A stretch of 64,000 bases of DNA from Eurosta solidaginis (taxonomy: Eukaryota; Arthropoda; Insecta; Diptera; Tephritidae): NCBI RefSeq assembly GCF_040869045.1, contig NC_090323.1, positions 38,186,066 to 38,250,065 on the forward strand, in the 5' to 3' direction. A program made the translations under genes and the position numbers. The notes under the pieces are model-generated. The model had not been told where the DNA came from and did no database searches. It worked only from the letters and a program-made list of their open reading frames with translations. Position 1 is the stretch's first letter. Each line of letters begins with the position of its first letter. This document shows, piece by piece, positions 30,089-40,303 of the stretch.

Positions 30089-30363
30089 TTCTCAGGACCG
30101 GGGTCAGGAGACGGACCCGGATTGGATTCGATGCCTTCCCAGAGTAAGAGAATATGGAGCAGTCCTGCTGCAAGGAGCTGCTGGGAGGATGACAATTTGT
30201 GGGAGGGACGAAACAAATTAGATGGGGTCACACTGAAATGACAGTCCTTGGTCGGGAAAAATCCCGAGTCGCTCCGGTACATAGAACCGGCTGCCTTGGG
30301 AAGCAGTGCCGTGCTCTTAATTAGGTTCTGTGGTTTCTGAAACGCTTTCGCACCCATCTTCAA
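30052..30363 (-). pseudogene. LINE leader peptide with 2A-like motif
   Basis: The 103-residue frame starts with an ATG and ends shortly after the frameshift. Residues ~62-76 are hydrophobic (LLAAGLLHILLLW) and lead into GIESNPGP (residues 77-84, 30112-30135). NPGP preceded by (D)-x-E-x is the 2A ribosome-skipping signature, known from the N-termini of several CR1-type LINEs. The canonical Asp is replaced by Gly here. After skipping, translation would start at the final Pro, directly ahead of the zinc finger. The hydrophobic stretch could also act as a signal sequence when skipping fails. Activity is unproven. Confidence 0.65.
30112..30135 (-). other. 2A-like motif GIESNPGP
   Basis: The codons on the minus strand read G-I-E-S-N-P-G-P, and NPGP is intact. 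The expected break would fall between the last Gly and Pro. Confidence 0.7.
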
Positions 30364-30750
30364 AAACTCATAAATCTAAATTTTCTAGGAAATCAAAACG
30401 GTCCAAATCGGGTGAAAAATATTTTTCTCGATAATTAAAATTAGTTTTTGTAAAAAATTGTCTGAACTTTTTTTTTAAGAACCAATGAAATGTTCAGTGA
30501 AAATGCCAAATTTTATGTTGATACACAATTTTTCTGGGACGCATGGTTCTCGAGTTACTCTTGCTAAAATTGTCACTACTGTGGTCAAAAGGCAGCGAAA
30601 TACATATTTCGAAAAATTTGCATAGTAGAAAAAAAATATTCTTGTAAAAAGAAACACGTGTCGATTTATTTACGATTAGCTACCGAAAAAAATGTTTCGA
30701 TGAAATCTCCGACATTGAGTGTAAATTAGAGCCAACGTTTCTTTCTCGAA
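30364..30750. other. AT-rich non-coding sequence
   Basis: No gene or clear repeat is seen upstream of the LINE. Any remaining LINE 5' UTR must lie here. Confidence 0.4.
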
Positions 30751-30754
30751 CACA

Positions 30755-31325
30755 AGCCAGATTTTCGAGACCCGAGAAATCGAGAACTCGACTTCGCGCG
30801 AGATTCTCGTGTCTCAAAGTACTCGTAAATCTCACGAGCTTCTCGACATTCTTACTTAATCACTGTATGGACAGTATCTATACACTTGTTTTTTTTCTTT
30901 ACTTATGACTTTTTTATTGATTATATTGCTTCCAATGACATTTAACTCAATATATATTTCTATTATATTTATAATTTTTTTCGAAGTATTTTATTTTTCA
31001 ACGAGACATCAAGAATACGGCTTCTCGCGAGATCCTCGAATCTCGAATTACTCGTAGTACTCGCGATCTTCTCGTCTTTCAATTCAGTCGCTGCATTGGC
31101 AATATTTTATACACTTCGGGGTTTTTTACTTGTGGTTTTGCGGACATTTTGGCTTGTGCTCCAGAAGAAATCGTAAGCTCTATATAAAACAGCTAATGAC
31201 TCGATTACGTTGAATGTCGAGAAGCTCGCTAGACTTACGAGTAATTCGAGATTCGAGAATCTCGCGAGAAGGCGAGACTCGCGAGAAATCTCTTCTCGAA
31301 CATGTTCGAGAAATCGTAAGCTCTA
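30755..31325. repeat. TCTCG-rich direct and inverted repeat cluster
   Basis: Unit 1 (about 30770-30905) and unit 2 (about 31005-31135) are direct, imperfect copies spaced ~230 bp: both run CTTC(T)CGCGAGAT.CTCG..TCTC, then TACTCGTA, CTTCTCG and, ~40 bp on, TATACACTT plus TTTTT. Unit 3 (about 31200-31300) is inverted (GTCGAGAAGCTCGC ... ATTCGAGATTCGAG ... TCTCGCGAGAAG). The 10-bp palindrome TCTCGCGAGA is present. No open frame is present. Confidence 0.8.
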
Positions 31326-32920
31326 GTGTAAATCTTCTGGAAAATTACTCATATATATGATTCGATAAATACAAAAAAAAAATTCAAAGCACTTATGTGA
31401 ATGGAAAAGAAGTTTGAAGTAGATGTTCCTATAAAACTTTATTTGCATCTGTGTAAATTTTCATTGAGACTTAGTCAGATTGACAATAGTTAAAAAAAAC
31501 TTTAAAAATTCATCCACGAACATACAAAATTTCAGTTAAGATTCCTCCCCTTGTTCAAGCATTTTCTCTACCAATAAATTTACTTATATCCTAACCAAAT
31601 ATTTATTTCAATTCAGAAGCATCCTTTCCATGAATGTATCTTTCTAAAACGAATTCCTTTAAAACGATTCAAATAAAAACTTTGATAGCCAAAGCTTATA
31701 AAAATTCCAATTCACCAACAAAGCCAATTTTATAGCACTTAAAACAACAACAAATACACACCCACATAAAAAAGAGTGCAATCTGCTTTTGATAACAAGG
31801 GAGCATACGAAGTGCTTAAAAAAAATAAATATAGAAAATCAAAGTCTAGTTTAAACGCTCAAAGCAATGTAGATATACTAAAAAAAATGTTATATATCGC
31901 ATTCTTCACTTTGGCACAAAATCAAATCAATACTAAAATGCATTTTGTTGCGCTGCGTTGCGATTGAGAAACAACAAATTCGTAACAAATTGTAAAAAAT
32001 TCGTTTGTTCGCTGAAAGGCACATTGGTTTTTAAGAGTAATGTATTGATATTTACATACATACTTAAATACATATGTACGGTTATTTATTGTAGCATAAG
32101 AATACATTTACATATTCGTAGAGTTTTTCATTACGTTTAACGCTCTCTGACTAAAAGTTTGTAAATTGAATCAAATGAATTTCCCAGCAAACATTAAGAG
32201 TAAAAAAAAATAATCAGAAAGGAGTCCCAATTCGGAACGTTTACGCTCATTATGAGCTCATTTATGAGTCCAGAATGAGTGTATTTGTATAATGGTCGTC
32301 CTATATGTGCCTTTTTAAGTGTCCGATCCCTGTGCCCTATATAGGAGTCCGACCAGACTACCATACGCTCATAAACACTTCATTGCTTCTTATACGAGTA
32401 TTTTCTAAGTCATTTATGTGCATTATTTTAGGGATTAGGATTGCTCATTAAAAATGGGGAAGCATATCCTCAATATTGGTTGGGAAACTGGAGCTCCAAA
32501 GAGAACTCAGAAAAGGGTTAGGGCATACCGACGTTAGCTCTTATGTAGAGCGCTCGATATGCCAACCAGGGCAAATCACGGAGGCAGTTATGTGAAAAGT
32601 TTTTCAGTTTGTTCCAGTTGCCTTGTTTGCTGGCATACAGCATAAATTTGCATCAAATCGGATTCACAAAAGACTCTTATATGATCATATTTCTGAAGCT
32701 CATATTTTTCACATATTTGGGACTCATACCGGATTCCTAAATTATGAGCGCTCCGAGAATGTTTGAGGGGAGAGTGCATTATTTCTTAAATATTAATGCA
32801 GTTTGAGGCTAAAAAAACAAGATAAAGGTTAAATGCTGTTAAGTCTTCAAGCAGAAAAAAGTCGTGAGTACTAAGTACCCGTGAAGTTCGTAGTGTAAAA
32901 AAATAGAAGTATGCGTCTAG
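31326..32920. other. Non-coding stretch
   Basis: No gene is visible. Around 32240-32290 there are several ATGAG/CTCAT words (CTCATTATGAGCTCATTTATGAG), and ATTATGAGCGCTCC lies near 32742, so a decayed inverted-repeat element may be present. Borders were not found. Confidence 0.45.
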
Positions 32921-32929
32921 TTTTTAAGT

Positions 32930-33610
32930 TAACTTGAGCTGACTCTGGGGAGAAGTTAGGCCAGAAATCAGTAACTATACCACAAAGAAATATTTTCAGG
33001 CGTTTTTGAGAAAAAATTCATCGGCTTCTTATCGGAATTAACCAATATCGACAACTTATTGGTTTATTTTAAGCTTATTATCGAAAGCGGATTATTATCT
33101 TTAAGTTATCGGCTTGTTATCTTCAAGTCATCGGCTTCTTATTGGCTTCTTTTCGACTTGTTATCGAAGCGTTACAGGTGTGTCATCGATTTTATATTCA
33201 GATGTAACGAACGTTGTCGGCATCAAGTCAGAGGCGGGCCTCGATGGCGTCAATACCGCACCTAAATGTATCCCTCTCATGGGTGCCTGGGTATTGCGAT
33301 AGTGAAGGGAATAAATGTGCAGATTAGATGACCAGGAAGAGTTCCGAAGTGAGAGGAATATGCGATCAGGACAACGGACTTGCTGTGGACCAACCAGGAT
33401 GATTTGGAGGTCTCAAGATCCTTATGGCCATTTTTGTATTGGAAAGGAACTAGTTTCATTTTTACCGCGCCGTTTACACACAATAGGCCGATAACTCGTC
33501 AAAAAATGGATAAGAGACTATAACCCGTCGATAGAAAACAACCAACTTAACTATAACAACTTGTTAACATTTCGATAGCAAAGCGATAACATGTCTTGCC
33601 TTACCTTAAT
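32930..33610. repeat. CGATA/TTATCG-rich degenerate repeat, copy related to 51.7-52.4 kb
   Basis: The strand carries many TTATCG/CGATAA words (for example TTATCGGCTTGTTATC at ~33106 and CGATAGAAAACAACC near 33530). The segment TCATCGGCTTCTTATCGG near 33020 is the complement of the GAAGCCGA(A/G)GAAGC motif in the 52-kb array. About 33200-33480 looks like inserted unrelated sequence. There is no gene. Confidence 0.6.
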
Positions 33611-34784
33611 CTGATTTCGATTCTACATTCTCTGCTTTTACATGGTGCCCAAAAAGTACATTTTAAGTTTATTGAACCCCTTATAAGGTAAGTACTTGTT
33701 TACGGAATCCATAACTTCTAACTCGGCTCTGTATTTGGCAGTATTTTATTTATTGTCGTTTTTCTTGTATTCATAGCTCGTAGGAACATGAGCAGGTATT
33801 GTCAAAATGGATGTTTGTGTATATGTATGTGTATTTAGTGTGTGTTCATTCTGAGCCGAGGTGGGTTTTTACTGATCGATCTGTGTTGCTGACTGAGGCA
33901 CGTAGAAGTCAGTAATTATAGCCGTTTGACCTTCCCCCAAACCCACAAGTTGCTTTGATGCGTTTATTGTTTTGTGTTTATTTGTTGTTGTGTGTTTGTC
34001 TGTTTTGTACCAGTGTGATTGCTTTGTTTCTTGTAAACAAGTTTTAAATGGTCAAATATTGTGTAGACGTCCATGTTTTGGAGTACGTTCAAACGTTGGC
34101 CTTTTGCTTGTATGTGACTCATTTATGAACCATTTTTTTCTCCCGGTGAATGCAACGACAGATTAACTAGATCGGACTACTGGATTATTGACTGAAGAGG
34201 TTTATTCGGATAGTTCACGCTTCTTTTTAAATAAACTGGCCCATGCTGCCCGTGTTTTCTTCGTTTTGCCTTTGCAAGGATTCTGTGTTACAAAATTCTG
34301 GCTTTCATTCTATTTTTCAAGATGAACCTCAAGTTTGCAAGTGTCAACAATTATCAGTTATCAGTAATCAATAAGTCACGATCAGTGATCGCGGTGCTCT
34401 GTAGTGGAATTCACTAACTTTTTTTGACGATGTTCGTAATCGATGTATTGCCGAATCTATACCTCGGTATCGCATTTGCATGTGTGTGAATGTATGTATG
34501 TAAATCTTTATTGATATGACTGTTATCGACAATTTGAATAACAAGATTGCATATTTCCGCATAACAAGACATATTGGCAAACAAAACAAAAGAGGAAATG
34601 GTCAATAATTGAAGTTATAAGATATTGATAGGCACAAATTTCTACAAAACGATAACCAATTAAAAAGGTGCTATTCATATGTGTAAGTAAATGAGTGATA
34701 TGATTAGGTTTTTAAGTATGCCACTTTAGCAGTGTGAGTAAATTTTGTTTTGATGTGGCTAATTTAATAAATAAAAGTATGTTT
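33611..34784. other. Non-coding stretch
   Basis: No gene or clear repeat is visible. Open frames are short. TGTGTTTGT-type simple sequence occurs at ~33950-34020. Confidence 0.5.
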
Positions 34785-34793
34785 TTAGTTATG

Positions 34794-34798
<5 letters not shown>
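34785..34798. repeat. Target-site duplication of LINE copy A, left
   Basis: TTAGTTATGGTATT is identical to 37544-37557. Confidence 0.88.
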
Positions 34799-34828
<30 letters not shown>

Positions 34829-37543
34829 TGTTTCGTGGAAGGAGGAAATGCTTTATGCACTGACCGGGATATTTAAGCCTCACTGCGAGACTCTCCGAGT
34901 GTAGGACTCCCTTCTTCCATGAAGGCCTACCCACTAAAACCAAACCTCCCACGGCCCGCGCAAATCCCCGTACCTGGGACCGCGTTTAGCATTACTTCGG
35001 GTATGGGTGCGCGCTACGTGAGCTCTATGGCTACTCTCACGCTAATGGGCTAGGCATCCGTCTTCTCGTTTACTGGTAAGTATATGCCTCACATATGTGC
35101 TGACCGTATCCCATCTGTCTCTTCGACAGGTCATGTTATTGATGACACTGCCCGGGGATAGGTCGCCAAGTACCTCTTCTACCCTCCTTCGCTGATGGGA
35201 GAAGTGCCTGCATTCGAAGAAGGTGTGGCGTACATCGTCTATTTCCCCACAGTACAGACAGCTCGGGCTATCAACCTTACCCATTCTGTGTAGGTATTTG
35301 CGGAAGTAACCATGTCCCGTTAGAAACTGGGTCAAGTAAAAGTCTACCTCTCCGTGCGGTCGCTTCAACCATGGATCAAGTTCAGGGATTAGTTCCCTAG
35401 TCCACTTTCCTACGATGCTGTTGCTCCACTGATCTTGCCAACGTCGGATCGATTCTTCTCGCGCCTGCATGGCAACAGCAGCTCTACTTGCTTGCGATCC
35501 GTTGTCATATATTGTTTTTCTTTCCTCAACGAGAAGATATATCGGTATGGTTCCCGCAACGACCAGGACAGCTTCAGCTGATGCCGTGCGGTAAGCCGAA
35601 GATATTCGCAGCGCCCCTCTGCGTTGGACCGAGGTGAGGGCGACTCGGTTCTTCCGGTATTTCATTGCGTCCGCCCAGATTTCTGCACCATATAAGAGTA
35701 TAGAATCCGAGGCTGATGCAAGCATCTTCCTTGTGCATGGCTTTGGGCCACCTGTGTTTGCCATTAATCTACTCAACTGCGCTATTATGCGCGCAGCTCT
35801 TTCGCAGGTCCCTCGTATGTGATCCGAGAAGTTGAGTTTGCTGTCTAACCTCACTCCCAGATATTTCGTTGAAGCGAGTGTTTCTATTGGCTGGTCCCCA
35901 ACCATCATGTTCCTGGTAGTGGGAATACGTCTCTTTGTGAGGATGACGATCTCCGTTTTGGCTGTTGCTAACTGAAGACCGTGCTCAGCCATCCACCTAT
36001 TTACATTACGCATGACCTGGTTTAATTTTAGCTGTGCCAGCTCGCAGCTTGGTGCTGTTATCACAGCTGCCACGTCGTCTGCAAATGCAACGAGGAAGGT
36101 GCTTTCTGGCATGTCTAATCGAAGAAGACTGTCGTTAGTTATATTCCAGAGATCGGGACCTAGTACCGAACCCTGGGCTGCTCCACCTGTTATTTTTACC
36201 TTTTTTTGACCGTGAGTACTTTCATATATTAGATACCTCTCTCTTAGGTAGTCCCTTAAAATTTCTAACAAATATTGCGGTACTTTGAAAGTACTTTCTA
36301 GTGCCTCAAGCATGTCCTCCCACCTAGCTGAGTTAAAAGCGTTTTTGACGTCCAGCGTGACCAGCAACACTATAGGTCTTGCTCTGTGGCACGCTGTCTC
36401 GGCTTTCTTGACTGCGTCTATAACTTCTGCTATGGCATCTATTGTAGAGTGCCCCCTCCGAAAACCATGCTGTCTGGGCGACAGTCCTCCGGCGTCCTGT
36501 AACGCTCTGGTGAGGCGTTGCTTCAGGAGACTCTCCATCAATTTCCCTGCTGTGTCCAACATACATAGGGGACGGTAGGATGATGGAGAGCTGGGATCTC
36601 CTTTCCCTTTTGGAATGAGAACCAGTCGTGCTGTCTTCCATATGGTGGGGAAAATTCTTTCTTCGAGACATTTGTTGTACATGTGCAACATAAGTTCTGG
36701 GCAGTCGTTTGCAGCTAGTCTAATTGCCTCCGCGGGTATTCCGTCGGGCCCAGATGCTTTCCTAGGTTTCATAGTTCGCACGGCAGTTTTAAGCTCTTCT
36801 TCTTGGAATGGTTCCACGTTGCGATCTTCATGGGTAACGTACCCGCCCTCCCTAGGCAGTTGGGTGGGAAACAGGCCATCCACAATGTTCCTTATTTGGT
36901 TCTCGTCCATCAGCTGGTTTGGCGGACGGAACTTCTTCATTACTATCTTATATCCCTGCCCCCATGGGTCTCGATCCACTTCCTCGCAAAGCGCTTTCCA
37001 GCACTTAAGCTTGTTTTGCTTAATGGCAGCACTAAGAGCTTTCTTCGCTCCTTTGTACGCTTCCGACTTTTCTAGAGCCTCAAGCCTTCCGCGCGCGCGA
37101 GTTGCTAGCCTTCGCATCCTGTGGCATATTTTCCGCAGCTCCGCGATTTCGCTATTCCACCAGTATACCTGCTTTTTACCCCTCCACACTCCCCTCCGTG
37201 GCATAGAGAGGTTGCAAGCGTGGCGAAGACAGCTCATTGTCTTTTCAACCGTCTCTTCCGTCGGTTGTTGATTATCCGTCGGGCATCCCCCAGTACTGAT
37301 ACGGAGAACGTGGCAGAGTCGACCTTGGATGCGTCCCATGCTTTTGTTCTGCGTGGCCCGTTCGGAATCTGCCTCTGACCGGGATCGTTTAGGTGGAAAG
37401 TGATGTAGTTGTGATCGCTGCCAGTCAGATCCTCTATGACTCTCCATCCAGCAGCGGTCAGCAGCAGGCTTTCTGACACTAGTGTTACATCGGGGATCGA
37501 GTATCCAAAGCCTGGCCGTCGGTATGTAGGGGTCGTACCAGTG
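34799..37543 (-). mobile_element. R1/LOA-like LINE, copy A, 5'-truncated, with poly(A) and TSD
   Basis: On the minus strand the insertion begins inside the endonuclease (CTAACACTGGTACGACCCC at 37543) and ends in ~29 A (T run 34799-34827). Both sides carry TTAGTTATGGTATT. This is classic target-primed insertion with incomplete reverse transcription. It shares its whole length with copy B at 59.7-62.4 kb and with the old copy at 43.8-44.9 kb. Its 3' UTR (34828-35041) is also shared with those copies. It inserted next to the 21-bp minisatellite. Confidence 0.93.
35042..37447 (-). CDS. LINE endonuclease end, reverse transcriptase and zinc finger (801-residue open frame)
   Basis: The useful frame runs from about TVEKTMSCLRHACNLSMPRRG; upstream (37447-37260) the endonuclease end is read in another frame (GSDHNYITFHL) because of an indel near 37255. 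RT boxes: KPRKASGPDGIPAEAI (~230), YRPLCMLDTAGKLMESLL (~285), LSPRQHGFRRGHSTIDAI (~315), LLVTLDVKNAFNSARW (catalytic Asp, ~360), GAAQGSVLGPDLWN (~420) and FLVAFADDVAAV (FADD, ~455). A C-terminal CLYCGEIDDVRHTFFEC (~740) is the LINE zinc finger. The RT is uninterrupted for ~570 residues, unusually well preserved here, but without ORF1 and the endonuclease start it cannot move on its own. Confidence 0.93.
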   Translation of the reverse strand: MESHRGSDWQRSQLHHFPPKRSRSEADSERATQNKSMGRIQGRLCHVLRISTGGCPTDNQQPTEETVEKTMSCLRHACNLSMPRRGVWRGKKQVYWWNSEIAELRKICHRMRRLATRARGRLEALEKSEAYKGAKKALSAAIKQNKLKCWKALCEEVDRDPWGQGYKIVMKKFRPPNQLMDENQIRNIVDGLFPTQLPREGGYVTHEDRNVEPFQEEELKTAVRTMKPRKASGPDGIPAEAIRLAANDCPELMLHMYNKCLEERIFPTIWKTARLVLIPKGKGDPSSPSSYRPLCMLDTAGKLMESLLKQRLTRALQDAGGLSPRQHGFRRGHSTIDAIAEVIDAVKKAETACHRARPIVLLVTLDVKNAFNSARWEDMLEALESTFKVPQYLLEILRDYLRERYLIYESTHGQKKVKITGGAAQGSVLGPDLWNITNDSLLRLDMPESTFLVAFADDVAAVITAPSCELAQLKLNQVMRNVNRWMAEHGLQLATAKTEIVILTKRRIPTTRNMMVGDQPIETLASTKYLGVRLDSKLNFSDHIRGTCERAARIIAQLSRLMANTGGPKPCTRKMLASASDSILLYGAEIWADAMKYRKNRVALTSVQRRGALRISSAYRTASAEAVLVVAGTIPIYLLVEERKTIYDNGSQASRAAVAMQAREESIRRWQDQWSNSIVGKWTRELIPELDPWLKRPHGEVDFYLTQFLTGHGYFRKYLHRMGKVDSPSCLYCGEIDDVRHTFFECRHFSHQRRRVEEVLGDLSPGSVINNMTCRRDRWDTVSTYVRHILTSKREDGCLAH

Positions 37544-37557
37544 TTAGTTATGGTATT
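37544..37557. repeat. Target-site duplication of LINE copy A, right
   Basis: TTAGTTATGGTATT matches 34785-34798. Confidence 0.88.
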
Positions 37558-37589
37558 AGTAGTTACACATATGTATATAGTTCAGATTA

Positions 37590-39165
37590 AAGATTCGTAT
37601 GAAACTTTTTACTACTTGTATGAAACTTTTCACTACTGGTATGAAACTTTTTATTATTTGTATAAAACTTTTTAATACTTTTATGAAACTTTTTACTACT
37701 TTTATGAAACTTTTTACTACTTGTATGAAACTCTTTACTACTTGTATGAAACTTTTTACTACTCTTATGAAACTTTTTACAACTTGTATGAAACTTTTTA
37801 CTACTTTTATAACTGTTTACTACTTGTATAACACTTTTTAACACTTGTATGAAGCTTTTTACTACTTGTGTGAAACTTTTTACTACTTTTATGAAACTTT
37901 TTACTACTTTTATGAAACTTTTTTCTACTTGTATGAAACTTTTAACTACTCCTATAAAATTTTTACTACTTGTATGAAACTTTTTACTACATGTGTGAAA
38001 CTTTTTACTACTTGTATGAAACTTTTCACTACTTTTATGAAACTTTTTACTACTTGTATGAAACTCTTTACTACTTGTATGAAACTTTTTACTACGTTTA
38101 TGAAACTTTTTACTACTTTTATGAAACTTTTTACTACTGGTATGAAACTTTTTAATATTTGTATAAAACTTTTTACTACTTGTATGAAAATTTTTAATAC
38201 TTTTATGAAACTTTTTAATACTTTTATGAAACTGTTTACTACTTTTATGAAACTTTTTACTACTTGTATGAAACTCTTTACTACTTGTATGAAACTTTTT
38301 ACTACTTTTATGAAACTTTTTACTACTTTTATGAAACTTTTTACTACTTGTATGAAACTTTTTACTACTTGTATGAATCTTTTTACTACTTGTATAAAAC
38401 TTTTTAATACTTGTATGAAGCTTTTTACTACTTGTATGAAACTTTTTACTACTTGTATGAAACTTTTTACTACTTGTATGAATCTTTTTACTACTTGTAT
38501 ACAACTTTTTAATACTTGTATGAAGCTTTTTACTACTTTTATGAAACTTTTTACTACTTGTATGAAACTTTTTACTACTGGTATGAAACTTTTTAATATT
38601 TGTATAAAACTTTTTACTACTTGTATGAAAATTTTTAATACTTTTATGAAACTTTTTACTAATTTTATGAAACCTTTTACTACTTGCATGAAACTCTTTA
38701 CTACTTGTATGAAATTGTTGACTACTTTTATGAAACTTTTTACTACTTATATGAAACTTTTTACTACTTGTATGAAACTTTTTACTACTTGTATGAAACA
38801 TTTTGCTACTTGTATGAATCTTTTTAATACTTGTATAAAACCTTTTAATACTTGTATGAAGCTTTTTACTAATTGTATGAAACATTTTACTACTTGTATG
38901 AAACTTTTTAATACTTTTATGAAACTTTTTACTACTTTTATGAAACTTTTTACTACTTGTATGAAACTTTTTACTACTTGTAATGAAACTTTTTAATACT
39001 TGTATGAAACTTTTTACTACTTGTATGAAACTTTTTAATACTTGTATGAAACGTTTTACTACTTGCATAAAACTTTTTAATACTTGTATGAAGTTTTTTA
39101 CTTCTTGTATGCAATTTTTACTACTTCTATAAAACTTTTTACTACTTGTACGAAACTTTTTTCTC
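37590..39165. repeat. 21-bp minisatellite, ~75 units
   Basis: The unit is close to TATGAAACTTTTTACTACTTG, tandemly repeated for ~1.6 kb with point variants (ACTTTT, ATTTGTATAAAAC, ACTGG). Because 21 is a multiple of three, three frames stay open for hundreds of codons and spell heptads such as KSFIQVV, SKKFHTS and MKLFTTC. Higher-order structure is present: the block at ~38130-38200 (ACTGGTATGAAACTTTTTAATATTTG) recurs near 38577-38640. Confidence 0.96.
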
Positions 39166-39239
39166 GGGAGCTGAGTAATGAACTCAAAATATCCAAAGTT
39201 TATGAGTTATGAACTCAAAATATCTCCTTTATACTAGTG

Positions 39240-39655
39240 CAGAGGCAGATAGATGCGTTTAGCCGGTTAGAATGTACCCGCGATAGGTATTCCTGTCTTA
39301 AGAGGCGACTAAAATACTGGATTCAAGGGGCTTGTGTAGCGCAGCCCTTTCAGGTTGCTAGCGCAATACATAGCTTCTCCAAACCCAATTGTTAACCTCA
39401 CCTATCCGTGGCGAATTCGGCTTCATTAGCAGCCGAGGCTCCGGCGACCCCGAACTCTTCATGGATCTAGGGGGTGGGAGGGGGGTATGGCCTAGAAGAT
39501 CGCATGTGGTCATAACAAATCGTTCCCGCGATGGTCGGGCTTGGCACCGGAACGTACAGGATCTGTATCCGGCAAAGGACCATCAACACGATAACACTCT
39601 CCAAGGTCTTCGGGGAGTGTCTTTATCGGTACGGCAACAACAACAACATAGATGC
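39240..39655 (+). mobile_element. Short LINE-derived/SINE-like element with (CAA)n tail
   Basis: This is a ~0.4-kb non-coding element. It starts near GTACCCGCGATAGG (39274), has a GC-rich body (CCGGCGACCCCGAACTC, GGGGGTGGGAGGGGGG) and ends in a 3' region homologous to the 3' UTR of the minus-strand LINE: GGAACGTACAGGATCTGTA(T)CCGGCAAAGGACCATCA, a stem-loop (39594-39620) and CAACAACAACAACA (39635-39648). I recognise its body as a repeat common in tephritid genomes. There is no RT. It probably borrows the LINE's reverse transcriptase. Confidence 0.7.
39594..39620 (+). repeat. 3' stem-loop of the SINE-like element
   Basis: ACACTCTCC pairs with GGGGAGTGT (9 pairs, one T-G) around AAGGTCTTC. This is the probable RT recognition hairpin. 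Confidence 0.7.
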
Positions 39656-39674
39656 CTTTATCCAATCAGCAATA

Positions 39675-40303
39675 CGAGGTGTGTTCAAAAAGTATCGCGA
39701 ATTTTGTGCTTTTTCAAAAATTATTTATTTATTCATGAATATCTATTTTGTCCCCTTCGTTGTCTCGTTAATCGTAGCGTAGCGTCGTCCTTTCACGGGC
39801 ATGGGCCTCTTCAGTTTAGGGAAGAAAAAAGTCACATGGGGCCAGATCTGGGGAATACGGTGGCTTAGTGCGTTGTTCGAGCCAATCGATATGTCTATAT
39901 CATCAGCAACTTCTTTGACGGTGATTCGACGATTGGCCAATACCATTTTCTTCACTTCATCAATTTTTTCGTCTATTGTTGAAGTGCTCGGGCGTTCGGC
40001 ACGCTCTTCGTCGTTTACATCTTCTCGGTTCTTAGAACATTTGGTACCACCGATAAATGTTGCTTCGGTCCAAGGTAGCTTCTCCGTATGCCACAGTGAG
40101 CATTCGGAATGCATCCGCGCACTTTCGTTTTTTTTTTTAACAGGTAAAAATCGAAGACTAGCGAAAATACGTGCAAGCAAAGCAGCTGTCAACAATTAAG
40201 TGAACATAAGTACCAACATAACGCCACAAAAAAATCGAAATTCGAACACATATACGTAACCCGGAAAAATGCAAAATTCGCGATACTTTTCAAACACACC
40301 TCG
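39675..40303 (-). mobile_element. mariner-family transposon, internally deleted
   Basis: A 629-bp element with inverted ends CGAGGTGTGTTCAAAAAGTA and TACTTTTCAAACACACCTCG, which extend inward over CGCGAATTTTG with one base of difference, flanked by TA on both sides (39673-39674 and 40304-40305). Inside is a minus-strand remnant of mariner transposase. It is inserted ~20 bp after the CAA tail of the 39.2-kb element. Confidence 0.92.
39743..40195 (-). pseudogene. mariner transposase remnant lacking the catalytic core
   Basis: The 150-residue frame fuses an N-terminal DNA-binding part (ERPSTSTIDEKIDEVKKMVLANRRITVKEVADDIDISIGS, helix-turn-helix, ~70-108) to the C-terminal tail HVTFFFPKLKRPMPVKGRRYATI (~122-145). 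The middle ~200 residues, including the D,D34D catalytic triad, are gone. The open frame across the junction is presumably chance. It could at most bind ends, not cut. Confidence 0.85.

Larger units (their letters stand above)
26433..30363 (-). mobile_element. Non-LTR retrotransposon, CR1/Jockey-like, nearly full length but decayed
   Basis: Reading from 30363 down, the order is a 2A-like leader, PHD-like zinc finger, proline-rich linker, apurinic endonuclease, reverse transcriptase and a short 3' UTR with a stem-loop (26461-26490) and a CAATAACAACAA tail (26437-26456). It has at least five frame breaks. The clade is uncertain: the 2A plus zinc-finger N-terminus resembles CR1-type elements, while RT boxes such as VALDLSNAFDTVNH and GVPRGGVLSP are common to CR1, Jockey and I groups. 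Confidence 0.8.

Noticed and set aside
36615..37271. 218-residue plus-strand frame
   Set aside because: Antisense shadow of the LINE reverse transcriptase.
37587..39068. 493-residue minus-strand and 383-residue plus-strand open frames
   Set aside because: They are translations of the 21-bp minisatellite; the heptad repeats follow from unit length, not selection.
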